Shown: in pieces, positions 1-13,388 of the stretch | Layout of the letters: each line of letters opens with the position of its first letter | Numbering within the stretch: position 1 is the first letter of the stretch | NCBI RefSeq assembly: GCF_000150275.1 | Contig: NW_002060946.1 | Span: 4,315,035 to 4,379,034 of the forward strand | Length of the DNA: 64,000 nt | Origin: Trichoplax adhaerens | Taxonomy: Eukaryota; Placozoa; Uniplacotomia; Trichoplacea; Trichoplacidae | Direction of reading: 5' to 3' | Notes under the pieces: generated by a model | Databases searched by the model: none | What the model saw: only the letters and a program-made list of their open reading frames with translations | Told to the model about the DNA's origin: nothing | Made by a program: the position numbers and the translations under genes

Positions 1-595
1 TGTAGTTGTACCATTGATTTTGCCATGCCATCCTGAAGATAGTATAATCTACGTATAGATGATAAAGGATGTGTTCTCCGATGTTGTCTACATTTGGTAG
101 TCAGCTGATCCAGTTTCAATCTCCTTCAGTCATATTGCCCCCAAAAAGAATTATGATTGCTTAAGTTAAAGTTAAACCTCCTTCTAATGCAAAGTAGGTA
201 TAGTTTATTTTAATCGTTGTTGAACCTTTTGGAAGCTGGTCGTTAACGCGGTTAATTCAAATCAAATCCTTTCATTCTGATTGCAAGTAGGATTACTAAG
301 AAATCAATAACAGTTTCCTATAATTTCAATCATCCTACAGTATACAGTATACACAATGCAATGCAAATACGATTAATAATTGGTACTTCGAAAGAAATAT
401 CCCCGTAAGAAGTAATTGCTACTCCTAAATTACGCTGTACCTCTGATTATACCTTGTAAAACATGAAATCAAGATGTAGCATCTAGGTAGTTACACAAGG
501 ATAAAGCAGCATACTAAGCTAGACATTCACAATCCTGTAATATTCCATGATTTTATAAACAAGTCTTATTTAGTATTGAATTTTTATTTATTTAG

Positions 596-1580
596 TTTAT
601 GCAACGTAACAATAAGAGATCAGATATTGCTGAAGATACCAATAATACTTTAAATACTTCCCAAAATTATGGTGCTTTTCAAATAAGGTGAGTTACATAT
701 ATTTGTTTACAGCTTGGATAGACTTAGCTAAAAGAAATCAATTAATGTAAATATATTACAGCGTAAAGCATTGATCACTAATGTTATATTCATTATTTTA
801 CAGTAAAAATATAGTGATGATTCCTAGTTACGTTCCATGTAAGCCATTATTTGAACTCGGTAGAATGTCCTTTAGAAATTTTAATCCAGAAATAGAGGTA
901 CTATTTTATGCCTGAAACATTTTATCTTGAATCTTTATGACATTTTATAGCTCTGATACTGTACCGGTATCGAAAGTTGCTTTGCTAACTATATTCAATA
1001 TTCTGCTCGCTAAATATTGCCAATGTTTGTCCTACAGAAACTTTACAATGAGCAATACACAATCTATGAACAAAGTTTAGCTAAAAATTCTGAAAATACA
1101 ACAACAACAACAACAGAAACAGATTTAAGTGCAGAAAAGGATATTTCAGATGAAGAATTGGCTAGAAGGTATTCTTATAATTGATTAATAAAATTCTAGT
1201 AACTTTAGAATTGCAAATTGGCTATGACGCTATTTCTGTATGTATCATCTTGCGTATCCCTACAACACTATTTACTAATTTACCTGTACCGATAGCAATT
1301 ATACTAGTAGCATTGATGACATTGTTGGCGTTAACAATTTTTAAAATTCTAATTCTAATTCAGCTAAAATTAAGTGTCCTTCATTAAATGGGTACTAAGC
1401 CTAGCGTAATCATTGAATTTTCTGTTACTTCATAGATATAATACTTTAGTCGATAGTATTGGTAAGAAACTAAAAAAGAAGAGATCTAGCAGCCATATGA
1501 ATCAGGCATCCCCGATGCAATCTAGTACTTCTTTCCAGCCGTTTAAGAAAAAGAAAAAATTCTTAAAGCCTAACGTATAA
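596..1580 (+). CDS. MPHOSPH6: M-phase phosphoprotein 6 (RNA exosome cofactor), 5' exon missing
   Basis: Four exons join in frame: 596-687, 804-897, 1038-1168 and 1436-1580 (TAA). The family marks are GRMSFRNFNPEIEKLY, then SDEELARRY, then a lysine-rich end finishing KKKKKFLKPNV, which match the conserved blocks of MPHOSPH6. Members of this family bind the nuclear RNA exosome with MTR4 and help 5.8S rRNA 3' maturation. Position 596 follows a splice acceptor and reads FMQR, the conserved sequence that sits after a short N-terminal block in relatives. An upstream coding exon is therefore expected; I could not find it in bases 1-580, so it is probably outside the window. An ATG at 599 could be mistaken for the start. 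A candidate AATAAA lies at 1654-1659. Family identity is secure; the 5' end is incomplete. Confidence 0.85.
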
Positions 1581-3357
1581 TCGATGGTCCTTATAAAATT
1601 TTTAAGAATATTTTCTTCCTAAACTATGTAAATACAACCTATAAATGAAGCATAATAAATTCTTATAATTTTATAATCTTTGTAAATATGATGCAAAAAA
1701 TACGAGATATGGTAATAGGAAATCGACAAATAACCTTGTAGATAGCAACACAAAATCAACGAGCTCAAGTTGATTCAACATCAATAGCTTTTACTTTTAT
1801 TTCTACGATTTTTTTATATAATATTGCTGGCAGTTTAGAATTTAAAACATTAAATTGCGAGTACCATTGAACTACAGATACTACAGTATTGTGAGCTAGT
1901 CTTTAAACCTAGAAATGCCTAGATCATAGAAGTAAAAAATTTTGATTTGGCAATATGTGTCGACTGTTTGAATTTAGCAGTCTTCTCTCGATCGTCCATG
2001 ACTGACATAAACGACAACATGAACCGTTAAACGTGTTACACTGCTTCTCTCTCGAAATTTTTATAGCAGTTTCTGTGTTTGAATATTAATAGCACCAGAA
2101 CCGATATGACTAACAAAACGTACAACTTGTTCAATTAATACGTAGTCACTTTAGTAGAAAATGATTTAATTTAATAATAAACTCGGAAAATTTTAATTTA
2201 ACTTCGGTACTTTACTCCCCAAAGTTATAGGTAGATCAATAGTTGAACAACTTTTCGATAAAAATTCGATAACATGCACGCGTCTATGTGGATCGTAGCT
2301 GAGAATTAAGCTACAGTTTTACTAAAACTAACAATATCCATTTAACTTGATTGTATCGCTATACGTATATGCAAGTTAGACGAAGCTTACACTATTTTTC
2401 TGGTATTTTATTTCTTATAGAATAAATTTGTTGCTTTCAGTGTAAATCGCAACATAATCACAGTGTCATCATTCAAATAACTAAATGCAAGTTTGTCTTA
2501 GAATGTATACATCGTCGATAAATGATTTATAGTACATCAACAATTTGTTATCTCATTAGAAAAATTGATCGAGTTACATCTGTTGCAATGTCATTAATGA
2601 GATCGTAAAGCAGCATTTGCAGTACTGGTAGTACAGAAGAATTTTTAAATGGTTACCTTTAATTATTAGAATCAATATTGATTTGAATGTACATATAGTA
2701 AATTTCATATTTCATATAGTAATTTAGCAAGCAATACTTTTATCATTTTTAAATCGGTATAAAGGCTTAAATGATTTAAATCTACTTTTCAAGACTATAA
2801 AATTTTATAATAAAGTGCCATCATTTCTTAATGTTCTTTTGGTATGCAAAGTAGAAGAGAATATTTGCTACATTTCTCATATAAATAATATTGAATAAGT
2901 AAGTGGTTTATATATCCATCTTTGATATGCGATAATTTTTTAATCCAAAGTAATATTTTCCGTTCAAATAACCCTCACAATACATCATTTTTTGGAATAT
3001 AGATGGCTTAAAATTGGAATAATCTTTAGATGAAAAATTTACTATTAAATAACTGTATGATATCGATAATTCCAACAAAATAGGAGTAACCTTTAGAGAA
3101 CTTGAATATATATAAGTATAATATACAAAATAACTGAAATTACATTAATTCTTGTAAATATTGAAAGCTGATAATAATTACATATAAAATTGGGCTACAG
3201 ATCTGCAGCAACATTCATTAACTGCAAAAAATAAGCTATACTTTTAAGTCTGACAATTATAATTTATTACTTCGTAATTAAAGAGTTATTAAATAGCGGT
3301 ACTATGCTATAAACTATTTGAAAAGATCATTGAATATTATATTAGAGGATTCTTACT
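1581..3357. other. Intergenic, MPHOSPH6 to TMEM64-like
   Basis: This is AT-rich sequence between two convergent genes. It holds the 3' untranslated end of MPHOSPH6 (AATAAA at 1654) and, near 3263-3268, TTTATT, which reads as AATAAA on the minus strand and would suit the TMEM64-like gene. I see no coding exon. Confidence 0.6.
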
Positions 3358-4686
3358 TTATGGATAGTCTCTATTAACTGAAGTTCTGGAAGAATTTTCT
3401 GATGTGCTTTCTTTTTCTTCCATTCGTCGAGATTCAATATAAACAGGATCTGTATGAGATAGTAAGCGTGCCCCAATGGTACGTTCAGTATTTTTCTGAT
3501 CTTCAATATCTTTAAGAGCTTTCTTAAGTTCTAATCTAGATCTTTTAATGACATAAGCCATTAATCCAATACTAACAAGAATTTGAAGGCCAACAATGAG
3601 ATAGCTATCGATACGATTGCTATCAGTGACATCTTCCATGCTGCGTAATTTAGATCCAATGTATGCATTAATAAGTATTAATGGCAGATTTCCAGTCATT
3701 GTCGCTAATGCAATTCTTGTTATACCAGCATCTGTTATCTAATGATGATAAAAATGAGAAGATTTGTAAATTCTTGATTTAATAGGCATATAATCGTAAA
3801 AAGTTAAATCTATATAACGTCTATCAGTATTATAGTAAATTAAGTACATAGATTAACATTAGATAAATTTATCACTAAAGTTGCTAATAGCATGTCAGCA
3901 AGTACTGTAAAAATAATCAAGAAAATGCTGTAGATGATCAATAAATTTTCTAACATTTGTCCTATTTTACAATGACTATCATTTTCATGTAGTATTTAGG
4001 ATAAACTATAGCATATTATACTATATTTAACGTACTATTAAAATGGAGCTGAAATTACATATCTTACATTGGCATCCAAAAAAGTTATGGACAAAAAAAG
4101 TGATTCAAATGCCTTCAATATGTTGTGCTATACTTACAGCAAATAAACCATTTTGAAATCCATAAGGCATAGGCGTTAAACGAGACAACGCTATTACACG
4201 ATATCCTTTTGGCCCTTCAACTAGACTAATTAAAGCTCTAATATAACTTCCATCAGTCGCCATTTGACGCCTAAAGTAGTTTTTACAAAATCGTCTGCAT
4301 ATGACGACAGAGACTATAACGCCAAAAACCGAAGAGATGAAAATAATTACAAAACCTAAGAGCCAGCCGTAGATAAAGCCAGCGGCTAAATTTAATACAA
4401 TTAAGCCCCATGTCATAGGAAAAGATACCGTAGTGACTAATAACAGAAAAATTAGCGAACCTTGCCATGCTGGTAATATTTCCATCCATGTTAATAGACT
4501 GCTTAAAAATTCACGAAACAGTAATATGATAATCAAACATCCTCCTATAAATATCAAAATTGTTGTCGTTAAACGTCCATAACGTGTAGCACACCAATTA
4601 TTAGAAGATTTCGATGACTTGTTATCGTCAGTACGCATGGTACCATTCTGAGTTGTTTCTAGATTATGCTTGTAATCATCGACCAT
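3358..4686 (-). CDS. TMEM64: TMEM64-like VTT/SNARE-associated Golgi family membrane protein
   Basis: Two exons, 4138-4686 (ATG at 4686) and 3358-3738 (TAA), join at phase 0 to give about 309 residues. A charged cytosolic leader of about 35 residues is followed by several hydrophobic segments. The family core is SFPMTWGLIVLNLAAGFIYG, then SRLTPMPYGFQNGLFA, then INAYIGSKLRSMEDV after the splice, in the same order as in vertebrate TMEM64. A last hydrophobic helix (VGLQILVSIGLMAYVI) precedes a charged tail. The VTT/DedA fold occurs in ER and Golgi proteins, and TMEM64 itself has been linked to SERCA2 and Wnt signalling in mammals. A role here is inference. The intron (3739-4137) falls inside the domain. 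TTTATT at 3263-3268 is a candidate minus-strand polyadenylation signal. Confidence 0.85.
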
Positions 4687-5766
4687 GGTTATAGGTTATA
4701 TTATATAAAAGGCAGTCGGGTTATTCGATTGATCAGTAACTAGAATAGTAGGAATTTAGACGGTAAAATCTCTCTAATTCGATTGAAGGTTTTCAGAACA
4801 TTTAATAATATAACAGCAAATTAATTTGTCGACAATATCCTTCTCTATTAATAATTGATTGTTTAGAATACCCAATAATGAGTAATATATAATTGTCGTT
4901 AATTCGTATTAAATTATCACGATAGCCAATACTCTCATCATCATTGGAGGTGATATTGTGTCGAGAAGTAATCAAATGATGTTGTGGTTTTTTTCTTCGA
5001 TAGTAAAGCTCACATTCATCTCCAATTCCATGCAATGTAACTCTGGCTCCACACTCTCCTTTCTACAGTATGTAACGTGATCTGCTAGATAATTAAATTA
5101 ATTTTACTCGAACATACTGTTCGCTGTCATGATCATATGGCACCAAAAGGTAAAGATATTCCTTTTCTATAATATTCCTATTACTACATCCGATAGAAAG
5201 CAAACAAGAATAGTTAGCCCATAAGATACAATGACAAATTTATACTATACTGTTATCTAAGTTATTAAAAATTTCTATAGTTTAAGACTGAATCTAGGTT
5301 CGTGTATAGCATGTGTTTCTTCTCAATAGAGTTAGTTCTCGTTTTCGATTACAATTATCCCGTTTTTACTTTCTAACTTACCAGGTCTTTGCCTAGGTAA
5401 TTCCATGACCTTCTTGTATTAACAATATATTTCTCTCTTTCTCTTACTTCTTACCCTTAATATTGTAATTTTCCTTGGATATTCAATTAAGTTTGTGCCT
5501 CATCTAGTTTCCAAATATACCACTGGAACATGATGCTTGCAAACTGTAGGTAGTTTGAAAAATGAAAGAAACTTTTGAATAAATCAGAATAAAAGTTTGA
5601 ATTACTATCCTATCCTGTCTTCTACCAGGACCCTATTATTTTAATTTGCATTCTACAAAGCAAGAAACATATTTCTAAAGACATTAACCCTTTCATTAAT
5701 TTATTAGTCATTCTTAGTCAGTATATAGTATTGCAGTAGTTTCTAAAAATCATTCTCTTTCTATTG

Positions 5767-6230
5767 ATAAAAGATATCATTCTGCAGCTTGAGATTTCGC
5801 AGTAATCTATGGAAAAGATTACAATCATTCTACAGATTAAGATTTCGTGATAATTTTCAGAGATGGTCAAGGTGGATTGCCTATATAATGGAAAGAATCG
5901 TATTAAAGCGGATATTCCCCCCTTCGCCCACAAAAATGATGTTCTATAGTTTAAAATTCAGTGATGATATTTAGAGATGATAATCACTGATCGTACTGGT
6001 AAAAGGGCTATATATACTAGTAAGAGAACTATATTACGTGAAAGCAATTTTCCAGCCAAAAGGATATCATTCTATCATTTTAGATTTCGGTATAATATTC
6101 TAAATATTATCGGGAATTGTATTTAAAGCAATTTCATTGGTAAAATTAATGTTCTTCTCATCGATATAATCATGTGCTGGTAGTTTTAATTTTCATGATG
6201 ACTTTAGTAATTATCGTAAACTATATTATT
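5767..6230. repeat. Degenerate repeats around an ATCATTCT..AGATTTCG core
   Basis: A core resembling ATCATTCT, a few bases, then AGATTTCG followed by ATAAT and sometimes CAGAGAT recurs near 5776, 5828, 5936, 6067 and, weakly, 6170. Spacing is uneven (about 50 to 130 bases) and copies are well diverged, so this is an old repeat cluster or mobile-element remnant. Nothing coding is seen in it. Confidence 0.4.
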
Positions 6231-7636
6231 CTAAAGCAATAGGAAAATAAATAGTCAATGTATTAATTAATACAGTAGAATTTTTTGAAATAAAGGTTCA
6301 TTTCCTAGCACTAAGCTAGCGTTATGAAGAAAAATCTAATAATGCCGGGATAAACAGAAATCTCTTTAAAATATAATTCATAAAGTAGTACTAATATCAA
6401 CTACTCTCTTCAATATAGAAAGCACCAGTCTCTTATTGTCGCAACTAGCTACTAAACGCAATGATAACTGTTCTTTCCATAACAAGAAATAAAATTAGCT
6501 TGCGTGTTTAGTTAGAGTAGCTAAAAAAAGAAATGAAGCAATAATGCAACAACTTGGGTTACCTTATCATTCGTTAAACAACTATTATAAAGTGTACGAA
6601 TTGAATACTTTACAATCCAATTTCAAGTGATGATATACAGCTCAAAACGACTATTTTAGTAATAACTTGATTAATGTAACTGCGATATTTTGAAAAATTG
6701 ATCGCTATGTTTCCAAGCTATTCGCTTTAAAAATTCAAAGGGATGGAAATTAAAAAAATTTTACGGATAGAAATTCATATATCGTGTATGGATTTACAGC
6801 AAACAATATCCGTCATTAAACCTATTCTAGTTGATATAGCGTTATTTTGTATTGGTCGATACTTCAGATTTTAAGGACTTACGACTTATTTGTATCCATA
6901 TTTACCTATCTGAATAATTTAAAAGAAAAAAGAATTATTGTACCGAGTGTATTTAAACAGTAGGCTTTAATTAGTCTGTTGTGTCTTTTTTTTATTTTCC
7001 GGTGACATCGGAGCAATTAAATAACTGGGATATGCGCTGCCTTCCGGTATCCATAATAATTGAATAGTTTTTAAATAGAATTATACTCTATGATCAGACG
7101 ATGCATTGACTTTCATAGCAATGTCAATAGCACTCAATTGAACCGAAATTTATTAAACGGGATAGAAACAGACAAGCTTTTTCTCTTAAGCTATTCTTAA
7201 ATTCTGTCAACATAATAATTCACTTATTCGTATGAAGCTGTTCAAGTACGAGGTGTAAATAGCTATTGGCGTATTATTATTTGTAAAGGGCTGAGATAGT
7301 TTTACACATGATGCACATTATTATGGCTTTATAGACTGGTGATAATGTGCCAAAAGCGGTTAATATTGACGCAGAAATGTTGAGATCGGATTATTGCAAT
7401 AAAGTGAAGATAGGTACAGCATAGAGGAAAATTTGAATACTTTTTCATCATACTCTACAAGAAAATGATCAATGAAGCATCGAAATTTTACCGTAAGAAA
7501 TTGGATCTCAAGAAATGTTCCTACATTTCAACAAAGTCATGCTATGCTACTGTCTATTTACAAGAGCTTCTATATTAACAGTTTGTGAGCATCTATATGA
7601 AAACATCAAATAAGGACAAACCCAAACGATTATAGA

Positions 7637-7915
7637 TCGCATGATATAAAATTACATTGAAATTTTGCATTTTTGGGATTTTAAAATAGTGTAAATGTGT
7701 AGTAAGATCATTTTATCAAAGGAAGTTAGCAAAAACTTTCGTCGCTAGGTGTCAGAAGAAAGAACTGCTTCTGTGGCTACGATCTTTATTATACGGCATA
7801 CTGTATGATATAAAGTTAACTGTACATTAAAATTTTATATTCTCTGGATTTCAAAATAGTAAAAAACCTCGTTACTAGATGACAGAAGAAGAACTGCCTT
7901 TATGACTACGATCTT
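7637..7915. repeat. Imperfect direct duplication of about 120-150 bases
   Basis: The segment running from GCATGATATAAAATTACATT through CTACGATCTT (about 7637-7790) is followed by a diverged copy from TGTATGATATAAAGTTAACT to CTACGATCTT (about 7802-7914). Both copies share the order ATTTT, GGATTT, AAAATAGT, CGT(C/T)(G/A)CTAG, TG(T)CAGAAGAA, GAACTGC, ACTACGATCT, with a ~45-base insertion in the first copy. Confidence 0.55.
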
Positions 7916-10556
7916 AAATGGTATGTTATTATATTACTACAGTAGAATAAGTAGAAATAGGGTTACTTACAGACCTGGGATTAATTCTTTATCTCACTAT
8001 TTTAGCCAGCTTTTCATTACAATCACGGTACCATGTTAAAAGATCGATAAAATAGTTTATTTTCGATATACGCTTATAATATACCGCACTGTTAATACAT
8101 AACTTACCTTGGAAAGCAATAACAAGGTTTATACCGGCATCTATAGTACATCAGGATTTTATTTTAATTACCGTCAAGGTTTTTTCGACATATTCTAAAT
8201 GTTGCTACACTCCATGATATAGATTGGCTATTAAAGACTTTACTTAACGGAGGCAATAATGGCCCATATCGGTATAATGAGGAAAAGTAAAGCATTGTAC
8301 TTTCGATTCAGTAACAGTATTCTTCTATACCGCCCGAGGCTGAAATAAATATATCGAATCCATTGTTCATAGTTAATAGCTACGTTAAAAGATTAAGTGA
8401 AAAGAAAGTAGGTTTCCTCTTGAAAGCTATTTGATACACTTTTGGTATTTACTGTATATGACGTGTAAAATATCAACCAGCCTAAGGGACATGAAGATAG
8501 AATGGCTCTTTTGGTTCTTCCTGGTTGTTTAATTTAGAGTTTTGACCCCGTTGTAAAGATGAAGGGAAAAAATTATAATCTTTATAAGACTGAAAGCATT
8601 TGCTAGAGTTTAAACTTAATATACGTAATAATAAAACAGGAAGAGAGTTCTTCGAAAGGCCGCTGCTACTTTCATGTTTTGTCAATTAAATGCAGTACAT
8701 TTGTATTATTCAAAAAATTTCCACATAAATGATGACAGACGTATTAGGAAATGATTGTAACTTCGGCACGTAAATTTACGATTGCTCTTTGATACAAGCT
8801 CAAATGGCAGAAATGTAGAAATGTCTCGAATTACTTTCATCGAGTGGCTAGGTTAAAGCAAACTTAAAACCTAATATGGAAATAGACTAACGTGAAAGAA
8901 ATATTGTACCTTCTACTCTATTCTAGAACCTTGGGCTGGGATTTACTCAATTTCTTCTTCAGTTTAATCTAGTCTTTTAAGGTATATTTAAGTTTCAATC
9001 TCCGGGTTGTATTTCAATATGGACATTATTAAACAGCCTGATATAAAAAAATAATTCATTAAGTGTAAAATCTTGCATGAAAGGATTGTCAACAGTCGGT
9101 AATAGAAAGGCATTTTACTAACTTATACTACTTTGTTTCGCTTTAAACTCCAGATTTTTTTAAACTGAAATTGATATTACGAAAACAATTAACGCAGCGT
9201 GCATAGGGTTAAAAATGAAACTGATTCTTTACACAACTTATTCGGTCAGATGTTGCTTACTAGAAGAAACTGAAGGCTAAATAAGTCTACATGTAGCATA
9301 CGGGGAAAGCAACCGTTTCATGATTATTTTAGATTTTATATGCTCTTCATTTTTCGTGTTTCTTCTTTCATTGTTAAAATGTCAAAATTATTGCGTAGAA
9401 TCAATGTTACAGTAGTCGTGCTACAAGTACCATATTTGTATGTTTTAAACGATAGCGCCATAGAAGGAGAAAATCTGTACCTATTGAATGAAGTAAGGCG
9501 GATTGTATTGCAAATCTGATCTAGGATAGGAGTAAACGTTTACTGATAGCCCCAAATGTATAATACAAAATTTTTGACGGCTACAGCAGTACTGGCACTG
9601 ATAGATCACATTGCGTGATTCAAAGGTTTTAATGAAGATGGCAAAAGCTCCGAGCAAAGCAACCAAGAAAGGAAATAAAGGCTTCAAAGTAATCCCTCTT
9701 TAAAGGAAAAATGATCGGCTTTCAATCCATATCGTGGCATATATCCTACAACTGCTAAGCACGATAGCATCGCTGATGATGTTTACGATCCGTTACGTAG
9801 TTCACGTTGCATCAGCATCAAGGAAAGACCTTCTCGAGTCATAAAATAACAGTCAAGGGAGCCATAATTGTCAACGATGATCAATTTTCCCATTTGGCTT
9901 GGTCGTTTAGTAAAACTTTTTACCTTAGCAATATTGAATTACAACTCCATTCCCCCAATATGGAGGGTAAATATAAAATGAAAGTCAGCAATTATATTTA
10001 TTTTTTATCCATATACGAATGAACGATAGCATAATCACAGTCACTTTTGACGAAAGAGTTCTCCTGACAAAAGAGTCGCTAGGAAAGATGATTGATGGGA
10101 GTAAAATCATCTTCAAGAGTGATCCCAACCAATTGAATAAGCATCCTTAAAAACCTCTCTCAAATTACAACTAAAACAAAACGAAAGTTGATATCATAGG
10201 CTACAAGTCAGGATAACGATATCGAACTAATACGAACAGAATTATTTTTATTAATATTATTGAGGATCAGATAACGAGACTTATCATCACTAAGTTGTTT
10301 ATGTTACGATTACAACCCAAGAAAGTTGCCAACTCGGGCTGAAAGATCGTTCTTACAGTATAACTTCGAGGTATGAACGGTAGAGAGGAAAATTATACAC
10401 TTTGCCGTTTTCCATCTTCTACGATTAAGTCAACGCGTTTTACCATCATAAAGGAGTTCAAAGACGGCAGTAATAATGGAAGAAATTATTCTAAACGATT
10501 ACGTACTGTGTTCATTCATTAATTCATTATTCCTACCTTGGACAGCGTAATTACTC

Positions 10557-10862
10557 CTATAGCTTGAATGGATCAGCTTGTAAATGCTCGTTCAACGGAT
10601 GGTATTGATCGTGAGATCCCTGATTGATATGTTGGCCTAATTGAAGAACAGTATTGCTTAATATACCTGATGATGAGTTAATATTTCGATCTGGCATCAA
10701 CAAAAGTCCATGCCTACTGTTTACTCTAACATACCCAAGCGGATAGGCTAAATTAACAGCTACCATGGCAGCACTGTTTACAATTATTATACACTGTAGA
10801 ATAACTGTAAACAGGGCTATAAACTGTATATAATAGACACAGTAGTTTCTGTTTAGAGGCAA
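10557..10862 (-). CDS. Possible small secreted protein, single exon
   Basis: An intact frame of 101 codons begins with ATG at 10862 and ends at 10557. After a short polar start there is a strong hydrophobic run (FIALFTVILQCIIIVNSAA), which looks like a signal peptide or membrane anchor. The remainder is polar with no cysteine pattern. I recognise no family. It abuts the satellite block that starts near 10870, and there is no visible intron. Chance is possible in such AT-rich DNA, but the signal-like start makes it worth keeping as a candidate, perhaps a secreted peptide precursor or the first exon of a longer gene. Confidence 0.3.
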   Translation of the reverse strand: MPLNRNYCVYYIQFIALFTVILQCIIIVNSAAMVAVNLAYPLGYVRVNSRHGLLLMPDRNINSSSGILSNTVLQLGQHINQGSHDQYHPLNEHLQADPFKL

Positions 10863-10869
10863 ATATTTT

Positions 10870-12850
10870 TCAGTACCAAGATATTGCTTAATTAGGCAGT
10901 TTGTGTCATAAGACGTAAATTTGAAGTCGATTTGATCTTTCGTATGAAATACTGTAGTTGCGTTTCAGTACCAAGACATTAATTAACTACAAGTCGATTT
11001 TGATCTTGTTTTAGAATGGAAATAGTTGCGTTTCACTACCAAGATATTAATGGATGATCTTGCTTTAGTATGGAACAATTGTGTTTTAGGACTAGCGAAG
11101 ATTAAAGTAGATTTTGATCTCGCTTTAGGTATGGAACAGTGGCATTTTATGAATGAACTGGAAGTAATTTTGATCTTACTTTAGTCTAGTTAAATTTCAG
11201 CACCAAGACATAACTTAACTACAAGTCGATTTGATCTTGCTTTAGTTTGGAATGGTTGTAGTACCAAGATATTCATTAATCAACTGGTATTCTCGCTGTA
11301 GTTTGGAATAGTTACGTTTTAGTACAAAATTAAGTAACTGTAAGTAGATTTTGATCTCGCTTTAGTTTAAAATAGTTGCGTTTCATGAATGAACTGGAAG
11401 TAGATTTGATCTTGCTTTAGTCTGGTTCTATTTCAGTATCATGACATTAATTAACTACAAGTCGATTTGATCTTGCTTTAGTCTGGCTCTATTTCAGTAC
11501 CATGACATTAATTAACTACAAGTCGATTTGATCTTGCTTTAATATGGAATAGCTGCATTTTAGTACAAGATTAGCTGACTATAAGTAGATTTTGATCTTG
11601 CTTTAGTATAAAATAGTTGCGTTTGACGAATGAACTAGAAGTCGATTTGATCTTGCTTTAGTATGGAACAGCTGCATTTTAGTACAAGATTAGCTGACTA
11701 TAAGTAGATTTTGATCTTGCTTTAGTATGGAACAGCTGCATTTTAGTACAAGATTAGCTGACTATAAGTAGATTTTGATCTCGCTTTAGTATAAAATAGT
11801 TTCATTTAACGAATGAACTAGAGATCGATTTGATCTTGCTTTAGTCTGGTTCTATTTTAGTACCAAGACATTGATTAACTACAAGTCCATTTGATCTTGC
11901 TTTAGTATGGAACAGCTGGGTTTTAGTACAAGATTAGCTAACTATAAGTAGATTTTGATTTCGCTTTAGTATAAAATAGTTTCATTTGATGAATGAACTA
12001 TTTTTTAGTACTAGATTAGCTAACTATAAGTAGATTTTGATGTCGCTTTAGTATAAAATAGTTTTATTTGATGAATGAACTATTTTTTAGTACTAGATTA
12101 GCTAACTATACAGTAAGAATTTTGATCTCGCTTTAGTATAAAATAGTTTCATTTGATGAATGAACTATTTTTTAGTACTAGATTAGCTAACTATAAGTAG
12201 ATTTTGATCTCGCTTTAGTATAAAATAGTTTCATTTGATGAATGAACTATTTTTTAGTACAAGATTAGCTAACTATAAGTAGATTCTGATTTCGCTTTAG
12301 TATAAAATAGTTTCATTTGATGAATGAACTATTTTTTAGTACTAGATTAGCTAACTATAAGTAGATTTTGATTTCGCTTTAGTATAAAATAGTTTTATTT
12401 GATGAATGAACTATTTTTTAGTACAAGATTAGCTAACTATACAGTAAGTAGATTTTGATTTCGCTTTAGTATAAAATAGTTTTATTTGATGAATGAACTA
12501 TTTTTTAGTACTAGATTAGCTAACTATAAGTAGATTTTGATTTCGCTTTAGTATAAAATAGTTTCATTTGATGAATGAACTATTTTTTAGTACAAGATTA
12601 GCTAACTATAAGTAGATTCTGATTTCGCTTTAGTATAAAATAGTTTCATTTGATGAATGAACTATTTTTTAGTACAAGATTAGCTAACTATAAGTAGATT
12701 CTGATTTCGCTTTAGTATAAAATAGTTTCATTTGATGAATGAACTATTTTTTAGTACTAGATTAGCTAACTATAAGTAGATTTTGATTTCGCTTTAGTAT
12801 AAAATAGTTTCATTTGACGAATGAACTAGAAGTAGCTTTAATGTAGTTCC
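10870..12850. repeat. Satellite-like tandem array, units of about 55-65 then about 82 bases
   Basis: About 28 copies of a unit built on GATTTTGATCTCGCTTTAGT follow one another. In the left part (to about 11960) units are diverged and spaced about 55 to 65 bases. From about 11960 to 12830 they become near-identical, with a period of about 82-85 bases that adds TTTGATGAATGAACTATTTT and TTAGCTAACTATAAGTAG. A few copies carry a small CAGTA insertion. The block is non-coding: all frames are broken by stops. The graded divergence suggests growth from the right-hand side. Confidence 0.85.
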
Positions 12851-13388
12851 ATTCCGGTACCAAAACATTAGACATATCGCGCCTATATAAAGAGTACTTT
12901 GTTAGCTCATTAAGCGTGGTTACTATGCTAACTCAAGTCTTGATTCAGTGTCTTGGCTATGGGAATACAACATAGTTTAGGTACCGAGACTGTCGACAAA
13001 GAAATGGATATATATTCAGCAAATGTTAGTCTCCCCAACTATCGTTCATCGATAACGGTGCCATTAAACCAATCCATTCTGCCTTACTAAGTAGGACTAT
13101 GGTAGTGCTATCGTAGTCTTTTCTTTTACCTCTATGGTACTAAGTAGAGAGCTCACAGTCAGTAAAATTAAAAATAAAATGTTTATTAAAAGGAAACGAT
13201 AGGCGGTCTCCCCTTTCATTCTCTACGACACTATAGCGCTTTAGTCTGTTCAGTACTGTAGTATATCTACAGTATCAACTTCCCCGATACACAACAGCAC
13301 AGTAGGATAGTAAAAATACTTGACCAACATCTTCTTACCATTTCTTACCCATCAATAAGGACAATCTCCGTCTCCTTGGACACTAATC
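12851..13388. other. Intergenic and 5' region of METTL9
   Basis: About 540 bases between the satellite array and the METTL9 start codon. No exon or conserved site is evident; the METTL9 promoter and 5' untranslated region presumably lie here. Confidence 0.4.

Larger units (their letters stand above)
4687..10556. other. Gene-poor AT-rich region with decayed repeats
   Basis: Nearly 5.9 kb with no recognisable exon on either strand. It contains diverged repeats at about 5767-6230 and an imperfect duplication at 7637-7915, both listed separately. Short open frames exist (for example 4802-5035 minus and 9481-9687 minus, the latter from a TTG) but they show no family resemblance. Upstream exons or untranslated sequence of the TMEM64-like gene may lie at its left edge. 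Confidence 0.5.

Noticed and set aside
599-687. ATG at 599 as the start of the MPHOSPH6 protein
   Set aside because: The ATG lies just after a splice acceptor and its first residues match an internal block (FMQR) of the family, so it is internal.
9481-9687. Secreted-looking minus-strand frame
   Set aside because: It starts with TTG, has no upstream ATG or convincing splice site, and shows no family resemblance.
10870-12850. CRISPR-like array
   Set aside because: The repeats lack unique spacers of constant size, and the genome is plainly eukaryotic; it is a satellite.
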